From contig JAFKAC010000020.1 of the NCBI GenBank assembly GCA_025766275.1, positions 434,001 through 498,000 on the forward strand: a stretch of 64,000 nt of DNA, written 5' to 3'. The notes beneath the pieces were generated by a model. The model made no database searches, was not told where the DNA came from, and saw nothing but the letters and a program-made list of their open reading frames with translations. The first letter of the stretch is position 1. Each line of letters begins with the position of its first letter. Origin of the DNA: Lactarius indigo. Its lineage: Eukaryota; Basidiomycota; Agaricomycetes; Russulales; Russulaceae. The position numbers and the translations under genes were made by a program. Positions 13,751 through 25,685 of this stretch are shown here, piece after piece.

Positions 13751-13933
13751 ATCGTCGTATCGTCGCGGTGGCCGCATCGTCGCATCGTCATGGTGGCCGC
13801 GTCGTCGCATCGTCGCGGTGGCCGCGTCGTCGCATCGTCGTGGTGGCCGCGTCGTCGCATCGTCGCGGTGGCCGCATCGTCGCATCGTCGCGGTGGCCGC
13901 GTCGTCGCATCGTCGCATCGTCGCGGTGGCCGC
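13751..13933. repeat. 25-bp minisatellite, seven units (left copy)
   Basis: Units each end in ggtggccgc; a typical unit is atcgtcgcatcgtcg followed by cggtggccgc. Six units are exactly 25 bp and one is 33 bp (183 bp in all). The right arm has six units, so the array has changed length since the arms diverged. There are no spacers of varying sequence, so it is not a CRISPR array. Confidence 0.95.
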
Positions 13934-14108
13934 GTCGTCCTGTCGGGTGTAAAAGGTATAGCCACTGACTATTAGCTATGAAGATGTAAAAAAAAAGTAG
14001 CTATATCCTTGCCGGCCTATGGGTGACGGCTCTTAGATTTTTTCTTATCCTCCCCTTTGTAATAGGGGCAAAGATTAGCAGAGTTAAAAAAAATAAACTG
14101 ATGCACTT

Positions 14109-14490
14109 ACCCTCATATGCCTCATCTGAGGGGTAGACGTGGTGGGTGGTGATGAGTTTGCCGTCCAACTTGCAGAAATCTACAGTCAAGTGCCCGCCCG
14201 ATCTAGCCCTCCCACTTTCCCCATGAAGGCCCGTCGGTCTTCCGACGCTCGTCAGTACCGAAGGCGCGAAAAAAAAGGTAAACTTACCGAGGACAAGCCA
14301 ATTCTACTCCTCGGTCCGCGAGCTTCTTCCGTTCGAAATGCGCATGGATGCGCGGCTCCAGCGCCTTCCGCATGTGCTCTTTGGCGGAATATAACGTACC
14401 CCACAATATTTGCAGGCGGGCCATCGAGCAAAGACGAAAAGGATGGTGGTACGAAGTTGGAGAGGCAGCCGGAGAAAGCTGACTTTGCAC
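14109..14490 (-). CDS. Two candidate exons of an uncharacterised gene (left copy)
   Basis: Mirror of 38599-38980. The main exon differs from the right copy by two substitutions in its 5' part. Confidence 0.3.
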
Positions 14491-14735
14491 TCGTTTTTGT
14501 TGCGCGGGAAATTATTAGCATTAACAAACAGGTTCGCAAGACTGGTCTACGTCGCTCATCTAGTGCCTCAAACGATAACATTCGTGGATAACGCTGGACA
14601 TAACGTTTGAGTGGCTGAGAGATGGACCTGGCCCGACACGGTCTTGATCGCCAAGCTGGTTACCATCGCGCCTTGTGTAAGATGTAACTTGAGTGATAGC
14701 ATTGATGAAGACGAAGACGACAAGTAACGAACAAC

Positions 14736-15602
14736 CTAGACCATTTTAATGCATAAAAAAGTTTTTTTATCGAAATACTTATTCAACCAGTACTTTGGGC
14801 TGCACTCCAAAGCCGTCTCATTGGTCAGTCGTTTGTCAGCCTCCTCGCCAAACCACGGTATGAGGTTGACAAGAGTTCTGAGATGGATGGGGATATACGC
14901 CCCTTTGATTTGAGGACGCCGAGACAAGGGGTGGCTGGGGTACGATATCAAACCGCTGAACATATGAAAGGAACAAGTCAGCACTAGAAGACGGCGGAAA
15001 TGCCTGGGACGGAATACCCCGAAATATAAGTCGTAGTTGAGCAACGCGATGCCCTGAACCAGTGGTGAAGGGATTCCGGTGTGAAGACTTTTGACGGTTC
15101 TGAAAGTGCCCAATCACGCCAAAACAGTCGGTGGACGCCATTAAGTCGGACTTTCATGGCTTCCTCGATATACGCCCTGATGTACCAAGGGTTAACTCTG
15201 GCTTCGATGGCATGTAGTTGGGCAAGAGTAGTCGAAGCGGTTCGGGGTCCATGCCGGAAGGGGTCGCCACATTGTTTGTAACTTGCCATCGTTACATGGG
15301 AGGTTTCCCGGTAACACGGGAGAGTACCACTGCTTCTAGAACATCTACGATGTATGCAGCAAGAGGCGTAAACACATAGCGGAGCGATCCTAGGGGATTC
15401 GACATCATGACGCCAAATTGAGCAGCTTTTTTTGAGCGGTGCTAAAGACGAAGTCCAAACACTCGTTTATCATGCGATTCTCCAAGACTTCACGAGTTTT
15501 TCTTTCGGTCTCTGTGAATGAATTCTGGAACAGGGAGCAGCGCAAGGAGATGGAAAGCATGCTTCGTTCCTTTCGTACGGAAATCCATGAGAAAGTTCGC
15601 AA
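14736..15602 (-). pseudogene. Plavaka-type transposase, broken C-terminal part
   Basis: Read on the minus strand, three frames in succession carry motifs I associate with Agaricomycete Plavaka-type transposases: ECLDFVFSTAQ near 15440, then NPLGSLRYVFTPLAAYIV near 15350, then MASYKQCGDPFRHGPRTAST from 15289 with FWRDWALSEP and FTPESLHHW. The end region reads LVNLIPWFGEEADKRLTNET and then FWLNKYFDKKTFL-like residues to a stop at 14736. Frame changes and stops separate these pieces, so the element is dead. Bases 14909-15602 exist only in the left arm; 14736-14908 also survive in the right arm, as the 3' end of the chimera at 37465-38353. Confidence 0.65.
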
Positions 15603-15702
15603 GGCTTATTTATAAGAAGCGGGTGGGCGACGCGTCCACCATTCGGCGGTAAATCCTAGCGCGGGGGTGGGGACGTTGCATCTAGCAACGTGAATGACGT
15701 CG

Positions 15703-16089
15703 AAAGGAGGTCAAAAGCATGTGACAACACGTGTCGAAAGAAGTGATATTATAACGAGCCTGGTGGCCACTGGAGTGGGACGCTGCTCGGGGGGGGGAGG
15801 TGAGGGAGGCGCGCGCCAAGGGGGGTGCGCCAATGGACCGATTAGTGGGGCAGTTTGGGAAGGTATGGGGGCGACTTCGCCAGGCAGGCGGGTCCGTGAG
15901 AAGAGACCTCGTACATAGGTGTTGAATTATCCTTGAGGTAGGCCCTGGGCGAGGTCTTCTTCAACAGGGGCATTTTTGGGAGAGGAAAGGCAGACGATGA
16001 TGATCGGGGGCGATCGTAGATGACTCGGGTGGTGGCGGAACGAGCGGTGGAGGTAGTTCGGGCGGTGAGAGTGGTGTAGGTGGCGGAAT
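15703..16089. repeat. Direct repeat, first copy (left arm only)
   Basis: About 283 bp from gcgcgcgccaagg (near 15809) to ggtggcggaat (16089) is over 90 % matched by eye to 18378-18667. A short block at 15703-15732 (ggaggtcaaaagcatgtgac) also matches 18111-18140. Between the two blocks this copy has far less sequence than the second. Confidence 0.85.
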
Positions 16090-16400
16090 CACCTTGCTTG
16101 TGACAAGGTCACTTGCCAGATTGAAATTACCAGGGTGTCCACTTTCTCCACTCTGTAACTGTAAACCGCGGTCGCGAGCCGCAATTTCCGTCAGTTTACG
16201 GACTGGGTTCTAATTGTGTATATATTTGGGAAGAGTTTTGTGTCAATTTATTGTGGCTGCCACTAGACAAAATTCTCGACGACCTTCCGCACACAAGTCC
16301 TAAGTGCTGCCTCAGCTAACCGACAAGGGGTGACATAATGAGACGGCAAACTATAAAAATGTTTCGCTTGGCCTCTATCTGAAGAAAACTCAGCTTCAGC

Positions 16401-16713
16401 ATGGCGCGCACCAAGCAGCCCAGGCCACCCCGCCCCCCCCCTTTCACCTGAACATCTTGCAGAAATCCGTTCACGAATGTCTTACATGTCCTCTGGAGCC
16501 CACCTCAAAACACTCAAAAAAAAGAAGACCGCCCGCCGGAAGCGGAGGATTAGGGACATCGACCTCACCGAAGAAGTTCGCGACCTTGAGCATGAGATTA
16601 CACTACATTCTACTCCGGCGTCAAAGACTCCCCCTTGTACGAACTCTGGCCTAACTCCGGCCCATGTTGAACAGCATGGGACGCAGGACTGCAACAAGCC
16701 CCCACGATGTTGA
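16401..16713 (+). pseudogene. Small basic ORF starting MARTKQ, broken at a run of nine C
   Basis: A TATA-like ctataaaaatg lies at 16351-16361, about 45 bp before ATG 16401. The frame starts MARTKQP, the first six residues being those of histone H3, then goes proline-rich and stops at 16449-16451 just after a run of nine C. One C fewer would keep the frame open into the 16477-16713 frame. That frame has a lysine/arginine-rich block (KKKKTARRKRRIRD) followed by a short charged helix (LTEEVRDLEHEI), a bZIP-like arrangement. It may be a sequencing error, a pseudogene, or two unrelated pieces. The left arm only. Confidence 0.35.
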
Positions 16714-18106
16714 GTGCTCGTAAACGGCGGTCGATCTCTACGGCAACAGACAATCGCGATCGCGGGATGGTGGTCAGGACTGGGAGCACGGAAGAATGAG
16801 AACAGTGGTCAGTACGCAGACCACATGGTAATATGTCCGTTGACATCTACTAGTAGTGCGCCATATGGCTCACGTCCTTTCCCTGTCTTCAACATTATGT
16901 CACTCGCTGGTCGCCTCGTCTCGCCACTCTAGTACGTTACCCCTTGTCTCTAGTGAGGGCAAGATTTATCTTATTTAGTAAAGTAGCTGCGTGGGCTGCC
17001 AGTGTCATCGGCCATAATACTGTCCCTCCCATACCATCCCTCCCTGCTATCCAAGTTCCATCACATTCTCTCCCATTTCATCCCCACACCAGTCTCATCG
17101 TCCTCTACCCCACTCCCACCGCCCCTGCTTACTCTCTTTCTTTACCTTAGCCTTTTCTATGGTAGCTACGGCTTGAGCTACGGGTTTCTCCTGTATCCAA
17201 ACCACACTTTCCTTGCTGAATGAATACTACTGTTTTTGCCCTTTCCCTTTACTGTTCGATTTGCGGGCTTCTCAAGGTTAGGGCGAAGGGCACGGTGAGC
17301 ACCTAGAAATCTCTTAAGTTCGAATCCTTCAACCCTTCTCTTTTCACTTTCACGCACCTCAACACGCACACGCACACGCACACACTTCTGTCGTCGACTC
17401 ATCTCTCTGATGGCACTCGTCTCGCGTCTCGTTGTCTCGCTCTTGTCATCTCGCCATCAAGTCCCCCTGGCTCTTGAATCCTTTCCCTATCATTTCCTCT
17501 CCCCCCTCCCTCTGGAATCGGCTCCGCCTTCAAAAAATACATGTCATTACAGCGCGGCTCAGCAAAGTTGAAGTTGAAGAGACCAAGGAAGGGGCTATGA
17601 GATGCGTGACAATCTCGAGCGACACGAGGATGACCTGTCCAATGGATTGTCCTCCACTTGGCCGAAAATTTGCCCAGTTGCTTCGACTTTCTTGCTACCT
17701 CTCACCCTATCCATTGTCGGTCCGTTTCATTTGATTTACAAAGGAGATGCAGTCCTCAGTCCCTTGCTCCTTTCGACGCACTTGTCACGACTCTGCACAC
17801 GACGTGCGACTCACTTTCCCACTCACGCACTACATTTCTCGTCTTTCCACTATCTCCTTCCTCTGAGTTGCTTACATCTGAAGTGATTGACGGACGGTTA
17901 CCTGTGCCAATCCTTAGGTCTCGCGAAACAGGAGGTGACAGCGACAAGTCATTACCACGTCGAGCAATGCGTTGTGGATACGGGAACATTCTTCGGGGAG
18001 TCCAAGTTGGGGATGTCAGCTATCAGACTGAGTGACACTAATTAAATCGCGCTTAGTCAGTCCAGCTACGGGCTCTCGGTAAAGAAAGTGGTGGATAACG
18101 CTGAGA
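16714..18106. other. Left-only stretch without a supported gene
   Basis: It is rich in pyrimidines on the plus strand, especially 17030-17160 and 17330-17560. Short overlapping frames are compositional. A tRNA B-box-like agttcgaatcc at 17313 lacks an A box and a cloverleaf. Confidence 0.5.
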
Positions 18107-18667
18107 GGAGGTCAAAGGCATGTAACAACATGTGAGTCGTCAAATGTGGCTGAAGATCCGATTCCAAAGTGGCAAAATTCACGTCCGAAAATGTTTGCAT
18201 AACACGAAGTTGTTTTAGTTGAGCAAAAAAAACACGAAAGTGGGAGCGAGAGTGAGGAAGGGTTCTGTCGCCAAACAAAAATGGGGCAATGTCACGGTAC
18301 GCAAAATGAGTACGAAAGACGTAGCAAAATGAGCGCAAACACCGGGGACAAACCAAGAAGGGAAAGAAGTGGGGGCAGGCGCGCGCCAAGGGGGGTGCGC
18401 CAATGGACCGATTAGTGGGGCAGTTTGAGAAGGCATGGGGGCGACTTCGCCAGGCAGGCGGGTCCGTGAGAAGAGACCTTGTACGTAGGTGTTGAATTAT
18501 CCTTGAGGTAGGCCCTGGGCGAAGTCTTCTTCAACACGGGCATTGAATTCATTTTGGGAGAGGAAAGGCGGACGATGGTGATCGGGGGCGATCGTAGATG
18601 ACTCGGGTGGTGGCGGAACGAGCGGCGGAGGTAGCTCGGGCGGTGAGAGTGGTGTGGGTGGCGGAAT
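18107..18667. repeat. Direct repeat, second copy (left arm only)
   Basis: Same orientation as 15703-16089, about 2.5 kb downstream. The match stops abruptly after ggtggcggaat at 18667; this copy continues with aggagaggcagaatg-like sequence, a further match-free extension of the same purine-rich DNA. On the minus strand it would be proline-rich, but I see no supported gene. Confidence 0.85.
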
Positions 18668-18860
18668 GGACAGGAGAGGCAGAATGGGCAAGAGAGGCGG
18701 AGCGGTGAGGAGATTTGGTATTCTGAGACACGAAACACGAGAGGTTATACACATGTAGAACGAGCCACAGCATACAGACTAATAATAGTGATACAGGAAG
18801 GATATGAAGTGCGCACGTTGACCTTACAAGACTTTTTTTGAGTCACCTGTTACCTGCGAG

Positions 18861-20572
18861 TCACCTTAGACGAGTGCGGGCACTGGGGTTCAAGTTTGGT
18901 ACCGTGATGGTGGTTTGCACGGAGGTTCCTGTCGTCGATGAGGGGCCACCAGTACTCTGTTGATTCCTCCGTTTAAAAGAACCGCTGGCGCCGTCCTCGG
19001 TGCCACGCTTTCTCCGGGCCATTAGATATGGGAAACCTTCACTTTCGGTCAGAATGGACGACAATATATTGCTTAGCTGAGGAGAGAGCCTTGCGTGCAA
19101 TGCTCTAATTGATTCGAGGAGGTTGTAGATGCGGAAGATGAAATCGAACATATGGTGTTCGTTAGTGAGACTATAAGACGTCTTGTAATATTCGACCTAT
19201 CACGTGCGTCAGTCCCTCTCGCGCGACAAAGACAAGACATACCTTATCATCAATGGGATCTGATCCCTTCTGAAATAGTGTATATTCGTCGACATGGTAG
19301 TCGTAGTTGATGTAGAAAGCCTTTACAAAGAACGTTGGGGACTTGTCCGAGACCAACGCGTTGCCCAGGCGAACAAGACAGGACGCTTGTAGAAGCATCC
19401 GATGCTGGTCCCTTTTCCAGAACTTGTCAGAACTTACTTCAAATAAAATATATGGAAATCCCTCGATGGTAAAGAGAGCATCGCTACGAGGCGTATATTG
19501 ATATAGTATTTGAGTAGGGCCTGTCTTCACGGCCAGACCAAAGGCCCATGGGACATCACTGTCAAGCAAATCAGAACAATAATTACATTGGATGGAAACC
19601 GGAACTCACAAAAAAAATTTTGCGCCGCGTGGAGACTCAGAGGGAGGGGCGACAGCAAATCTCCTTAGGAGACTGTACACATGTGATACAGCCCTAAGTC
19701 GATATGCTGCTTGGTCCAAGAGGTGTCGGTCGACGAGGGCATCGATGTAATGGAGTAGCTCAACATCCGTGACGCGATGCGTTTCAGACTCATCATTCGC
19801 GTCGGTAAAATATTTGCTGAAAGCGCCGTCTTCAAAGTGCACCTTTACAGAATCTAACAAAGGCAGCGTCTTTATCTGAAATTGACTCAGGGTCAATAGG
19901 ATCAAATCAAATCACGCCGAAAGACTTACGTCGTGCCAATGAGGGGAACGCCGGAGGCGCGACTCTAGCTCGAGCTGCTCAACAAATTTTGGCAGCGCTT
20001 CATTTGGAACTTCAATAATCATATTGGCATCGAGCTCAGTCTTAGGGGGAAGTTGGGCTTCATCTTGGTTTCGCAAACGAAATGTAACATATTGAAGCCA
20101 GCTATTACTTGAATCCGCCGGTGAAGTACGCAGGATGACACCACCTGTGCCAGGGGGAAGGCGTCATACACGTCCTTGCTTCATCGATTAGAAAGTATAA
20201 AAACGTACCGTTTTCCCCAGAATCAACGTGAACGATGATATTGACATCGAAGCGACAGTCAGCACCCTTCTCTTGAAACACCTCACCGATTGTCAAAGGT
20301 ATGAACAAGGGATTCCCAAGGTCCTTTTGAGTCAGTTGAAACCCAGAGAGTGAGTGCGAAACGTGGATAGGGCGGTCCAGAGGAGGCTTGTAGAAACTAA
20401 ACTTTCCATGGTCTTTGTCCTTTATTGACGGTGTGACCAGTTTCACGTAGTTGACGACTTCGCCAATCTCTTCTTCCGGGGGCATCTTGATATGGAACAG
20501 CGAGTCGCGAACCTTGAGATCGTCATCGATGAAAATGCAGATGAGCCGGACGAGTGCTGTAGAAACATTCAT
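18861..20572 (-). CDS. Crinkler-like protein lacking the kinase lobe, about 498 aa (left only)
   Basis: This is a paralogue of the 747-codon gene with the same intron positions. Minus-strand exons 20572-20209, 20144-19930, 19875-19610, 19558-19243 and 19196-18861 total 1497 bp in frame. The CRN-like header (RLICIFIDDDLKVRDS, PPEEEIGEVVNYV, KFSFYKPPLDRPI) and the middle domain (FPYILFEVSSDK, RMLLQASCLVRLGNAL) are kept. Exon 5 continues only through FRIYNLLESIRAL and a Ser/Thr-rich linker, stopping at NLNPSARTRLR just before the kinase would begin. The start was chosen by alignment to the paralogue, 13 codons inside a longer frame. Headers without an enzymatic end are common among CRN genes; the role is unknown. 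The right-arm counterpart is truncated and fused. Confidence 0.75.
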
Positions 20573-22008
20573 CCTGATAGTATTTGGCCGACACGGACGA
20601 AAGAAAAACAATACTGGTGACTTAAACCCGTCAAGTAAATATATGTCTTACGGTCCAAATCACGGGTTTAATATCGAGTAAAGACAGAAGTAAAGCGTGC
20701 AGAGGGCCCGTGATCGATGATGCTGTAAATAATATAATCACCGTCTACACAGCTACATATGTGCATGGCTACTCACCCTCCGTCGTTCACTCACTCATGG
20801 CACTGCCACGATGCAGACCTAGTTTACGACTTCGCCCGCTCAGTCCGGGGCGGGGATTATACAAACGCGCCAGAGAGTAGCGCGCTTGTCCTAAGCAACC
20901 CAAAAAAAAATAAAGTTTTAGGTGAGTCACTCGTTTTAAAAAGGGGTTAGGTTAGACACACCGCCATATGTATTCAAAGAAGGTATTGACGTCACCAACC
21001 ACCTTCTGCTCCACAAGAGCGTCAGAGACCAGAAGCCTGCGTGCCCACGCTATCCTGAATTGGATGAAAAAGGCCGTTGGTAGGTCGAAATTCAATAGTC
21101 GCGGGAGCCGACCGGAGTCAGATCTAGAAAACTGACGTGATCGGAACAAAGACTGAGGCCTGAGGACTGAGGACTGAGGACGTGATCGCCGTGACTTTTC
21201 TTGGAGGGGTGCCTGGTTTCCCCATGTGGTGACGGGATTGAGAGATCCCTTCTCTGCGCATTTTCTCTCAGCATAATAAATTCGCGAAATCGATCAGAGG
21301 TCAGCGTGAGCACAACGCAATACCTGTCGCGAAGATCAGGTCATCCACCCTTTGCGCCATGTTGAACAAGGTGTTGAATAACTGCTTGGCGCCACCCGCG
21401 ATTTGTGAGACGTTCTGCACGATCTGCAAGAGTTTGAGAAGAGGAAGTCTCTGGGAGCAGGGAGTCTTTTACCGAACGCTGAAGGGGGATTCAAGGCTGG
21501 CGACAACAAGGTCGAGGGACTGTGACACGAGGCAAAAGTAACTTAGTTGGGCATCAGCAAAACAAAATTTGACCAGCCGTGACTAGGGGAACTAGCTCCT
21601 ACCATATTTGGGTGTCACTTGTCGCATGTCACATGTCACATCTAGTGCTCCTAGTACGGACCGCCTTTTATCTTACACTCGGATCCTTGCTCGGATCGCT
21701 CGCCGTCCATGTCAAGGTCCATGTCTCCGCCTTAAGTTATCTGGGTGCCTGTGGAAGATGGCAAATTTGTGTACTCAGGATGCCCCAGGCCGATAACTAA
21801 GGATGATGTATGGTAGCGGCCAAAGGCCGAGTCCAAAAAACAAGCCAAAAATTAGAAGCTCGCGACCAAGCTCGCGACGAGGCGAGACGATCGGAAACGG
21901 TCCGGCCCAGTCCTGTTCCCGGTGTAGCTGAGCACGCACTCCCCCGCAAGTCGTGCCACCCAGCAAGAGGACACGTTAACTTGGATATCAATGCAAACTT
22001 TCAAACTT
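20573..22008. other. No supported gene (mirror 36029-37464)
   Basis: Contains a short tandem run of cctcagt-type units (left 21153-21180, mirror 36857-36884) and alternative short frames. No convincing coding structure. Confidence 0.4.
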
Positions 22009-22607
22009 TCAGTGCATGACTACAAATATAATAAACACAACCACGACGTGGAAGAGCATGTGGGTAGGAATATCAAGACCAGGTTGGTGTAACCTTGTAC
22101 GTAGGGCGATGAAATTACTGCGTATGTCTGATATCTCCTTCTTCATTTCCGCCAGCTGTCTCTTAACCTCCTTATTCTGAGCCAACACTAAAGCCACGAT
22201 CTCTTCGTTCAGATCGTCGAGTTCTTCGTATATCTCTGCCACCGCAAGTGATCTATGCAAGGCAGCACGGTCAGGACGACTGCTGTTGACATAAAGCCCC
22301 GTGGGACGCCAATCGACTTGGTTGGTCCGCCGAACGATATCTGATGTGCTTTGTTAGGTCGAAATGTGAGGGTTCCTTCTTAGAGGCTTACTAGTGGCTC
22401 TGAATGGGTCTTCGACATTAATTTCTGTGCCATCTGCGGTCACATCATCGCTACTTGCCAGCGCCTGATCGGACTCCGTGTTTGAAGTAGTTGAGGTGTT
22501 CGGGTCGGTGATCTTAGTTATAACACACTCGAGTGACGGAAGATACAGTGAAAAAGTTGTACGTTACTCACGAAGCCCTCATCGTTTCGTTGGTCCCAAA
22601 TGGTCAT
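22009..22607 (-). CDS. Small tail-anchored coiled-coil protein, 162 aa (left copy)
   Basis: Mirror of 35430-36028, identical in the main exon. Exons on this strand are 22607-22572, 22512-22392 and 22340-22009. Confidence 0.7.
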
Positions 22608-23968
22608 ATGCACCCGGTACTGTGAGATAGCGTTGAGGACGATTGGATGGGGGGTATTGGGGGTCTTGATTTTTGTTGTGTTATATACGATTTTGTTTGG
22701 ACAGAGTAGTAAGCCGGAGTGTCACGGTCTAACGTCTAACACTGGCATTAGGGTGCTACAGTAATGCACAAGCCGAAAATCAGCTGTGACCGGACTCAAA
22801 TTGTTGCATGTTACGTGGAGAGTACAACAAATGCCCAAGGTGGTTTCCTATTTAACCGTACACATATATATTTCGATCATTCATCAGATGGGCGGCGTGC
22901 GCTTCCTTGTTAGAGTTGGTCAGATGGACTCAGACTCATGGAGACAAAGTACGTGGATCGCCGTGAGACTTTTATAGACCGATGACCGCTCACTCTATGG
23001 GCGTGCCGGCTGCGCTAAGGACCCTCGATAGAGCGACCAGTACAGCTGGGGGGGTAGCGCTTATAATCGAGGGAACTTTCGGGGAATGTCCATGTATATG
23101 TACTCTTTCCAGATTAAGATAATCGAAATCTGGTGTACCCAAAAACGGCCGATCGTAAATCTGTTACCTTTACTTTGGTAATTAGTATATATCACGCGTA
23201 CTACGCGTCTCAAGACTCTCAACCTTGCTCTCAACCATTGGGCCTCACCGGCAGTTGGGTCTCAGGCTTGTGCAGCGTGTTTTAGTTAACTCTGTGGCCT
23301 CGATATGATGTCTGAAACATCTGGATTCCATGTTTACCCACTTGTGTCCGTCTCTGGGACTGAATTTTCTCGGGAGTCTCAACCAAATCCACTCGAACTT
23401 GCTGTGACCCAATCCTGTTTCAATGTTTCTGGGAGCCTTGCTGGGTCTCGGAGTCAAATTCGACGTTCAGGGTATGGTTCCATGCCTGGTAAAAAAGAGC
23501 CAATTTATGTGCACCCGAATGGTTTTTAGTATTAAACCATCGAGCCGACGAGCGTGCATATGGCCGTGCCACAGCTGGGAGTACTAGTTCGGGATACTTC
23601 GTTGGGCTCCAACAGTGTTGTTTTGGATCGTGTATTCATCGTGGGAAGAAACAGCAAGTATTCTTTGATCCTTTCTGTCAACGTGAAGATACCAACCCCT
23701 CCTCGTCTATCAAGTATGTACCCAGCCGTCGTTGAGCAGGACAATGTACACATTTCACTCCAGTGCTAAACCCTAGGACGACCCAGGCGTCCCACAATGG
23801 CCCGACCTGAACCTCTGTGAAGAAAAGTGATGTCGACGCTCCGTCAACTCGTTCCACTGCACGAAAGTCCGATGATGACATGATGACATCGGAGCTGGGA
23901 CTCTCGTTGCTCGCGTAGTTCATACCTTTCGCCGCAATGCACGGCATCTCAACCGCTGTGCAGGAAAC
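22608..23968. other. No supported gene (mirror 34069-35429)
   Basis: Several frames of 60-115 codons overlap on both strands and give no domain. Possible 5' exons of the 23969-24751 gene could lie at its inner edge. Confidence 0.35.
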
Positions 23969-24751
23969 GTGTTCGTTTTTAACACTACTTATGAGTGTCG
24001 TCCGGCTATCCACATACCCCTCCACTCTCTCTTGTTGACAGACCTGATGCCGTGCGAGAATACCCAGGAGTACCTAAAGCACCATTACCTCGTGGGGTCG
24101 GGCACGAGGTGGAGGGCAAGCGGTCCTCGCAGGTTCATGTTCGCGCTCAACAAGATCAGTATGTGCTTACTGTCTCCATACCGTCTTCTTCCCAGATAGA
24201 CTGACTCCGCGCGAAAAGGCCTACACATAGCTGAAGCACCTCTGCCCCATGATCCTAACATTATGCCCCTGTTCCAGGTTCCTAAGGACGGTTGGCCAAA
24301 AACACCAGTTTTTGTATGTATGTATGTTTTGTTCTCTGATAACTACTCAGAAGGGGAACAAATCAAGCGATTCAGGAGTTTCTGGGTGCGTCTCACTGCC
24401 GCAGGGACCACCTGTGTCCAGCTCAGAACCCGTCTCCGCAAGTGCGGTCCAACTATTGGACACTTCGAAGCTGACCGTCGGTGGCTGGCCGAACACGAAC
24501 AAGATGAGCGAGAAGAAAAAGAGCGCATCTTAAAGGAACGCGAGGGTGAAGATGTGCATAGCAAAACAGAGAGCCACAACTCGACCAACAACTTGAAGAC
24601 AGAAGCAGACCGGGACGTCCGCTCCCTGTGCTCGGAACTGAGCACCCTCAAAGAGGACTACGTGGACCTCCAGGACAGACTCGACGCGCTCTCTCACACC
24701 ACTTCCCAGAACCTTGCTACGCAAGCCGCGGAGCTCACTTTCCAGTACTAG
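23969..24751 (+). CDS. Uncharacterised protein with C-terminal coiled coil, partial model (left copy)
   Basis: An exon ending near 24156 reads DLMPCENTQEYLKHHYLVGS and RFMFALNKI before a GTATGT donor; the next reads RLTPREKAY after the acceptor at 24196. From about 24263 the frame reads PLFQVPKDGWPKTPVFVC and YVLFSDNYSEGEQIKRFRSFW, then two charged helical blocks (AEHEQDEREEKERILKE and SELSTLKEDYVDLQDRLDAL). It stops at 24749-24751. The middle looks well conserved in style, with patterns seen in uncharacterised Agaricomycete proteins; the tail should form a coiled coil. The 5' end and one frame change near 24230 are unresolved. Confidence 0.5.
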
Positions 24752-25685
24752 TGTTCTGTACACTACCCAGATTACAACAATGCGACCCCAAAAAAACTCC
24801 GTGACACAGCTCGACAAAGTCAAAATTATAACTTACCCCACAGCCAGTTTAGAACCGCCCCCCCCTCCCAATATCGTACATGCACGTCTACTTCCCGACA
24901 GTCAGCCAGTATGGACATGTGAACCGCCGATGGCCCCGGATCAATGTCATTCAAAGGTCACTTCTGGCAAGGTCTTTTGTTCGGCAATCTATTTGCGTAA
25001 GACTCGTCATCTCTTCTCGGCGGTCTTAACGGTTCACTCCAGTCCACACCCTGACAATATCTTGTGCTATATCTGACTCTTGGTATGTGGGTAGAACCGG
25101 TGGATAGTCCCTGAAGCGATAGACATCTACATTAACGAAGAAACTTCGCGAGGCCAGGGGGACGGCGGTCAGCCAGCTCTAAGCTCTTAGTCAATTGTGT
25201 AAGCGTTTGGTATTATGGCGACTCCGAGTCAAGAAGGTCCAGCAGTGTCCCTCCTGACTTCGGCAATGATCTTCTGGAAGATCTTTGCTCAATCTTCATT
25301 TTCACCTCGTCTTTGCTGCCGGGCCAAACTTATGGACTACTCATTGCCTTCCAACGGCAGCGCGCCTCCATTTTTGATGGCTTCCGCTGGTAAGGGATTG
25401 TCATCGTCGGCGTTTTCGCCATTGAAACCACCTCGGGAGTCCGTCCACGAAACTAAATTTTCTGCGAGCCATGGAAGTCAAGGGTAGACAAAGTACGAGT
25501 CACATATTACAATTTACCGCTTCTGAAAAGTACCGTAAGGCGTCAGCGTACGCCAACAAAGTTTAAAAGTCATACACTTTTTCAGAGAAACAACAACAGG
25601 TCTAGAGAACGTTATAGACCGGCGCCCATCTACATTGTCAACGGGGTGTCGACACGAGACGCCCTAATCTGACTCGTGCCACTGT
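24752..25685. other. No firmly supported gene (mirror 32351-33285)
   Basis: A frame at 25215-25487 (plus strand) and an overlapping second frame both look moderately protein-like, the second with FIFTSSLLPGQTYGLLIAFQ. I cannot decide between them. A C/G homopolymer near 24858 (left) and 33177 (right) differs by one base. Confidence 0.35.

Noticed and set aside
13751..13933. CRISPR-like array
   Set aside because: The units are tandem without unique spacers, and the DNA is eukaryotic; it is a simple minisatellite.
14139..14591. 150-codon plus-strand frame (mirror 38498-38950)
   Set aside because: It lies antisense to candidate exons that end at consensus splice donors; probably a shadow.
17313..17323. 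tRNA B-box-like agttcgaatcc
   Set aside because: No A box, acceptor stem or anticodon arm can be drawn around it.
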